Shown: positions 59,107 to 64,000 of the stretch, in pieces | Layout: each line of letters opens with the position of its first letter | How positions within the stretch are numbered: the stretch's first letter is position 1 | Source of the DNA: Galbula dea | Taxonomy: Eukaryota; Chordata; Aves; Piciformes; Galbulidae | DNA: 64,000 bases | Reading direction: 5' to 3' | NCBI GenBank assembly: GCA_013399015.1 | Contig: VWZX01006860.1 | Span: 1-64,000 of the forward strand | Notes under the pieces: generated by a model | Seen by the model: only the letters and a program-made list of their open reading frames with translations | What the model was told of the DNA's origin: nothing | The model's database searches: none | Translations under genes and position numbers: made by a program

Positions 59107-61597
59107 CTGGCTCATCCTTCAGTTTCAGTTACAGACAGACTTCCTTCTAGAGGCTGAGGAAACCATTTATGTTAACATTGCTGTCTTACAGCACCATTTT
59201 TTTTTCCCCTGTTTTCCAAGAAATAACCACTGCATTCTTATCTGGAGGATTAGGGAGGACTTCTAAGCAGAAAGTTCATCTCTGGGTTTTAGAGAGTCTA
59301 TCTCAAAGAGAACCTGAGTGAATTTCAAAGGGAGATCTGATCCCAGAAACACGACACACCTTATCTTGGATAACAAATGATTTCTTGATAGCTTGAGTCC
59401 ACTGCAGGATTAAAACTTCTTGGTGTATATAGCAGCTCAGTTGATCACTTGAACTGCAATTAAAAAGTAGAATCAAGTACACTCAAAATATTGTTTTTGT
59501 GTCAGAAATGCTCTTTCATGCTTGAAAATGATAAAAAATTGCAATCGATCCTTACAACTGTTGTGTTCATCTTTATTGATCAGGCCCAAGAAAGATAAAT
59601 CACCCCCCAAATAAGATTATAGTAAATGTTAGTGTGGTAGGGGACTGCAGGCTGATAGAGAGCTATTCATCATCTGGGATGGTGACCTGTCCACACTCAC
59701 ACCCTAGTCACTCTGCTGTCTAATCACATACCTATTGATTCCATCTAGGTCCAAGGAACCTGGATGTGGCTGTCATTGGGCAGCTGAGATTGCTAAATGC
59801 AAGAGGGTCACTGATGTGAGGAGGATTTCATTTTCCTTTTCTTACTGGCCATGGATGATTTATGAAAAACTAAATGACCCCCAGTCACATGCATGGAAAC
59901 CTTGATTCCAGGACAAATGAATTATTAGGTCTGAATCTTAGAAGGCAGAGTGCAGTAGACCACCGTGCTCTTTGTGATCTGTGCCTGACCTTTGCCTGCA
60001 CTGGATGTTACACTATTTGTTATCATTTGTGATAAAATATGAGACTTGCAATACAATTTTCCCCCTGTCTGCAGTGGGGGTTGGTTTTCAGTTCTTTCTG
60101 TACATTTCAAGATTATAATTCAGAAGATGAGATCCTCAACTAGAAAGGAGAAATGGGTTTTTTCCTTCTATTTTTGTAGGTAGTTGCTGCCTCTTCAGGA
60201 GTTTCTGGGTTTGCTGTCGTGAGCTATCTTACCTGCATTCCTCACAGCATCATTTGGCACAGATAAATGTTGCTCAGGACATGTTTAGTGACCCAGTGAC
60301 CCTGGAGACTATGTCATTTTAGACTTCTGCAAAAGAATGATCTCTCTACCTGCAGGGGTTTTAACATTTCTCTTCCCTTAACAGTGTTTTAGGCTCATTG
60401 CTTTTTCATGCATCAATGTCTTAAATAAAACTGCTGACTGTACCCAAAGTGGAAGGGTGCTGTCCATGGTAGGGGTGCTGTCCATGGTAGGGGTGCTGTC
60501 CATGGTAGGGGTGCTGTCCATGGACTGCATTGTGCCATCCATATATGCTAGGTGTTCTCCCAGTGTGAAATCAAGGCTGTGGCATCCCTAACTTTAAACC
60601 AGGTAGGTTGTTACACTAAGTCTTCAGCCTGGTTTTTATGTAATCGTGCAGTGTGTAAGAGTTTTGTTGCCATGTTAACATGACTCCCTGGGATGCTGGA
60701 TGACTCAAGAGCTCCAGAGCTACACGAGAGTTCTTTGGAAATGCCAACAAAACCTTTCTACGTCTCCACAACCTGTTTTTCTCAACATTCAGAAGAAAAA
60801 TGGGTTTAGGGAAGTTTTGAACTGCTTTAACTTTTCTCTCTTTCTCCAACTGTGAAGCCAGGTGCCTTAGTTATTCCATCTTATGTCCAACTGTGCTAAG
60901 GCTATAAAAACCTCCTGAAAAATACCAAGGATATATTATCTAGACAAGAAGCATCACAACATTTTAGTGATTTGTCTTTGGATATTCTATATCCCACTGA
61001 GAAACTTGGCCATTTAGAAGTGTAAAAGAGTTCTGCTAATTGAGGAGGCAATCTTGTCTCGCCTGCTTTTGGGAAATTAATGATTTGGTAGAAGTGAGTG
61101 GAAGGCATTCCTGGGTTTAGGGGAGACGAAAATATCTTCTGAAGCTGCTTGATTTGAAGAATTAAACTTAGCAACTGATTGAAGTGACCTGGAGGTTTGG
61201 AATGTTAAAATAACTGGCTGCTAGAGCTGTTTTCAAGGCAAGGAGCAAAAGAGCAAGTCAAGCCATAGTTAATTTATTGGGCAACTTTTGAAGTTTGACT
61301 GGAGCATCCCCTGTAAGGTAGATGGGGATGGATAGGCATGTGGAACACAGGCAGGGATGTGCAAACAAAATGAAGGATTCAATGTTTTGATGTTTTTCTA
61401 ATGGAGAAGCTCCTAAAGTTCCAGCAGCAGGCAGTGCTAAATATGTGCTTATGAACTGTGTCTCTTTACAGTTTCATCCCTAAGAGCTTTTGCATAACCT
61501 TCCAAGAACTAGCACACCTATTTGAAAAACACCCCAAAAATATCATCTATGAATCTGTGTAGGATACTTCATTTGAAGGTTAGATTTGGGGTTTTTT
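59107..61597. other. Intronic sequence with one minisatellite
   Basis: Unique sequence apart from the 18-bp repeat at 60455. A T run lies near 59200. No gene was recognised. Confidence 0.5.
60455..60524. repeat. 18-bp minisatellite, 3.9 copies
   Basis: The unit gggtgctgtccatggtag starts at 60455, 60473 and 60491, and a partial fourth copy runs from 60509 to 60524. The copies are identical until the last two bases of the array, which suggests recent expansion. Confidence 0.95.
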
Positions 61598-61712
61598 GGA
61601 GCAACTTGATCCTGGGCAAACTGCTCTGGATGACCATGCTCTGCCATGGGGGGGTTGGACTAGATGATCTCCAGAGGTCCCTTCCAACCCCTAACATTCT
61701 GTGGTTCTGTGA
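61598..61712 (+). mobile_element. CR1 3' end, A-like, just upstream of a CHCHD3 exon
   Basis: 'tgggcaaactgctctggatg', 'ggggttggactagatgatct' and 'cccttccaacccctaacatt' followed by ctgtggttctgtg. It ends 100 bases before the exon at 61812. Confidence 0.92.
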
Positions 61713-61811
61713 ACTCAGATAAAATATCCCAATGAGAATATGTACTAGATATTAACATGCAGCCAAAAACTGATAGTCTGTGACATCTGTGGTTTGTTTT
61801 CACCTTTCCAG

Positions 61812-61882
61812 AGTGCCCAGTTCTACAAAGTCACCACGGAGCAGTACCAGAAAGCTGCTGATGAAGTTTCAGCTCGGTTCAA
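61812..61882 (+). CDS. CHCHD3: CHCHD3 (MIC19) internal coding exon, just before the CHCH domain
   Basis: The exon encodes SAQFYKVTTEQYQKAADEVS followed by ARF and two bases of a split codon (AA|, giving Lys with either G or A next). The motif FYKVTTEQYQKAA is characteristic of CHCHD3 and differs from the equivalent CHCHD6 segment as I recall it. The acceptor is tttcacctttccag and the donor is CAA|gtaagt, a near-perfect consensus. The exon is 71 bases, starts in phase 0 (compatible with the exon ending at 31758) and ends in phase 2. In the family this segment links the coiled-coil to the twin CX9C CHCH domain, whose exons must lie beyond base 64000. Only part of the gene is visible, so intactness cannot be judged. 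Confidence 0.9.
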
Positions 61883-63035
61883 GTAAGTCTCTTCCACTGT
61901 TGCTTTTGAGCCTGACAGCTAGGTGAGTTCTCACCCACATTAAAATGCACACTAATTCCCCTTTCCCCATCACAGATCCTATCAGTCTTTGCTGGTTAGG
62001 GAAAGATTTGGAAGAAATTTGGAAGCATTACCATAAGCTGCATAACAATTGGATGCTCAGTTAGTAAGATACTAATTAATTTCTATTTGATAAGATGCAT
62101 GAAATAGTCTCAAAATATATCCCTTAATGTTTTTCTTTTCCCTCTGATGGAACACCAAAATGTAGTTCCAACTTTGCATGACAATAGTGTTCATCCTGTG
62201 CTTGTGTGATGTGAAAGGATTTAAATTAGCAACTTCACTTTGCCCTGAACAGGAAAGGTCAAATTAACTGATTTTGATTAGTCCTGAGGATGGTTAAATG
62301 AAGATACAGTAATTGATGGTTCAAAGTGACTCTGACCCTTAGCCTTGGACTCCTCCCTTTCTGATGGTTCATCTATTAGACAGAAGGTTCCACTTAGCAT
62401 TTTAGTAAGGATCCAGAGGGAACTTTCCTACAACCTTTGAGTCTCAGCAGTAAGCAAGAACTGCTGTGTAAAATGAATTCTTCTGGGACAGTCTGGAGAT
62501 TTGTGGAGGGATTTTCTTTTCTTTTGGGTTTGGTTTTGGCTTATTTGATGAGCAAGGAGAGAAAAGGCCTTTTTGAGCTGCTGATAATAATCTAAATAAA
62601 GTTCTTAACTGTAAGAGAAAGATCATTTTAGCTTTTAATATCATGAGTTGTCAAATATTCTCTTAAAGTCTTTGTCCTGGTCAAGGGTGTGGAGTGTATT
62701 GAGGACTGAATTAATCTGTGCCTTAAACAAGAGGGACAATGTGTCCCTTGACTCAAGGTCTGGCCTGATCCAGGTGTGATGTGGAGAGTTTCCCCATGAC
62801 ATATAGGAAGCCTGGTGGGTTCTTACTTATCATCCTCTTTCTCACCTCTGGTAACACTCCCATCATGAGGTCTCTCTCCTTCCTCTGTTGCAGTGAGGTA
62901 TTTTGAAGTTTTGAAGTCTAATTAGTGCCTAACCTGACTGTTGTTGTGATGGGAAGGTACTGGTGGATAGCTCTAGGTAGTTACTGTGGCCAGAGGTGAG
63001 AAATGGCTTTGGGTTTGGTTTTTTTCTCACTCTGA

Positions 63036-63075
63036 AGCCCTTGGAGCAAGTCCAGTGGAGAGCTGCAAAGGTAAT
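63036..63075 (+). mobile_element. CR1 ORF2 scrap beside a minus-strand CR1
   Basis: 'ccttggagcaagtccagtgg' followed by agagctgcaaaggt recalls the CR1 ORF2 segment coding for '..LEQVQ.RA.K'. Only about 40 bases remain. Confidence 0.55.
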
Positions 63076-63078
63076 TAT

Positions 63079-63472
63079 CATAGAATGATAGGATTGTTTA
63101 GGTTGGAAAAACCCCTAAGATCATCAAGTCCAACCATCAACCCAGCTCCACCATAGCCACTATAAACCATGTCTACAGGTTTTTGAAGGCCTCCAGGGAT
63201 GGTGACTCCACCACTGCCCTGGGCAGCTTGTTCCAAGGCTTAACAACCCTTTCAGGGAAGGAAGTTTTCCTAATATCCAACCTGAACCTCCCCTGGTGTA
63301 ACTTGAGGCTATTTCCTCTTGTCCTATCACTTGTTACCTGGGAGATGAGACCAACCCCCTCCTAGCTCCAACCTCCTTTCAGGGAGTTGTAGAGAGTGAG
63401 AAGGTCTCCCCTGAGCCTCCTCTTCTCCAGGCTAAGCAAGCCCAGTTCCCTCAGCTGCTCCTCACAACCCTT
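63079..63472 (-). mobile_element. CR1 LINE fragment, subfamily B
   Basis: 'catagaatgataggattgtt', 'gatcatcaagtccaaccatc', 'tggtgactccaccactgccc' and 'ctaagcaagcccagttccct', ending at 'ctcctcacaacccttg'. The minus frame contains CEEQLRELGLLSLEKRRLRG. Confidence 0.94.
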
Positions 63473-64000
63473 GAAGTTTCCTGAATGATGCTTTGGAGAT
63501 TTTTTGATCAGTGCATCCAGTTTTGGTCTATTCCCTACAAAATCCAAAAGGAAAACATCATGAAAAGAAAAAGGCAGCTGAAGTATGCACATAAATTGCA
63601 GGAGATTGGATAAAGTGCATGAAGTATCAATATTACTTTATAATTTAAAAGTCTTCCTCCTCTGAAATCTCTTTTAAATGTCAGGGCTTTGTGTTAAAGG
63701 TGTAAATTCAGCAGATGTGATTTTATCACTGCCTTTCTCTATGTAACTTGATGGCTAAATGATGAATGATTTAGTGAACCCTAAAGATGATGCTCTTTGG
63801 GTGTCACCAGGCACTTCTCATGTTCACTTTAATTGCATGTGAGGATTGAGGACAGGGTTTCCAGCAGTGATGTTTAAAGAGCTTTGTTTAATTGGCTGTA
63901 AAACAAAAAAAACCCCAGAATTAAGTAAGGTTGAACTGCTAAATTTTGTTAATGCACAAAGCAGCCTCATGCATGTCAGAGTGAGTGCAGGTTCTGAGTC

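Larger units (their letters stand above)
31759..61811 (+). other. CHCHD3: Central intron of CHCHD3, 30,053 bases
   Basis: The intron starts gtgagc and ends ttccag, and separates two phase-compatible exons. It holds about 20 CR1 fragments, a TG microsatellite, an 18-bp minisatellite and the N-containing duplication. I saw no intervening CHCHD3 exon and none is needed, because the two exons encode adjacent parts of the protein. Confidence 0.8.
61883..64000 (+). other. CHCHD3: Start of downstream CHCHD3 intron (partial)
   Basis: It begins with the donor gtaagt and runs off the window. It contains one B-type CR1 on the minus strand at 63079-63472 with a short plus-strand CR1 scrap beside it. The stretches 61883-63035 and 63473-64000 show no exon, RNA gene or clear repeat. 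No CHCH-domain exon (CX9C motifs) was found. Confidence 0.75.

Noticed and set aside
1..64000. CRISPR array, prokaryotic operon, or other bacterial system
   Set aside because: The repeats are dispersed CR1 copies, not regularly spaced identical units, and there are no long intact bacterial-type genes. The spliced exons show a vertebrate genome.
1..64000. Endogenous retrovirus or LTR element
   Set aside because: No paired long terminal repeats, primer-binding site or gag/pol/env-like frame was seen. The only retroelement sequence is CR1.

Overview
This is a stretch of bird nuclear genome. Two things show it: about 43 truncated CR1 LINE copies, each recognisable by the avian CR1 3' end (a 'ggttggact..atgatct..aggtcccttccaac' type block followed by 'attctRtg' units), and two spliced exons of a vertebrate gene in otherwise AT-rich, CpG-poor non-coding sequence. 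By my rough count CR1 fills about 14 kb of 64 kb (about 22%). That is much more than in most birds and resembles the CR1-rich genomes of woodpeckers and their relatives (Piciformes); the order is an inference, not something read directly.

The only gene I can support is CHCHD3 (MIC19), a subunit of the mitochondrial MICOS complex, on the + strand. One 84-base exon lies at 31675-31758 and one 71-base exon at 61812-61882, separated by an intron of 30,053 bases. Both have good splice signals and together encode the coiled-coil stretch that precedes the C-terminal CHCH domain. The earlier exons and the CHCH exons lie outside the window. The whole window is therefore interior to CHCHD3: an upstream intron (1-31674), a central intron (31759-61811) and the start of a downstream intron (61883-64000).

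The introns hold CR1 copies of several subfamilies on both strands in nearly equal numbers. I label them A (ending 'ctccagaggtcccttccaacccc', C-terminal frame with 'AEQELKAGGKRL'), B (frame with 'CCEEQLRELGLLSLEKRR'), C (frame with 'LLSRACWDRTR'), D ('gatccttgtgggtcccttccaactcag' type) and older unassigned pieces. All are 5' truncated and none could encode a working reverse transcriptase. Some A and C copies are nearly identical to each other, which suggests comparatively recent activity. The remaining space is ordinary intron with short simple repeats, one 18-bp minisatellite at 60455-60524 and a few AT-rich blocks that may be conserved non-coding elements.

Two points matter for users of the sequence. 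A perfect 225-bp direct repeat separated by a single N (41760-42210) is most likely an assembly join error. The many 60-170 codon open frames in the window come from CR1 remnants or chance and are not genes. I found no CRISPR array, prokaryotic operon, tRNA, rRNA, retroviral provirus or other unusual coding system.
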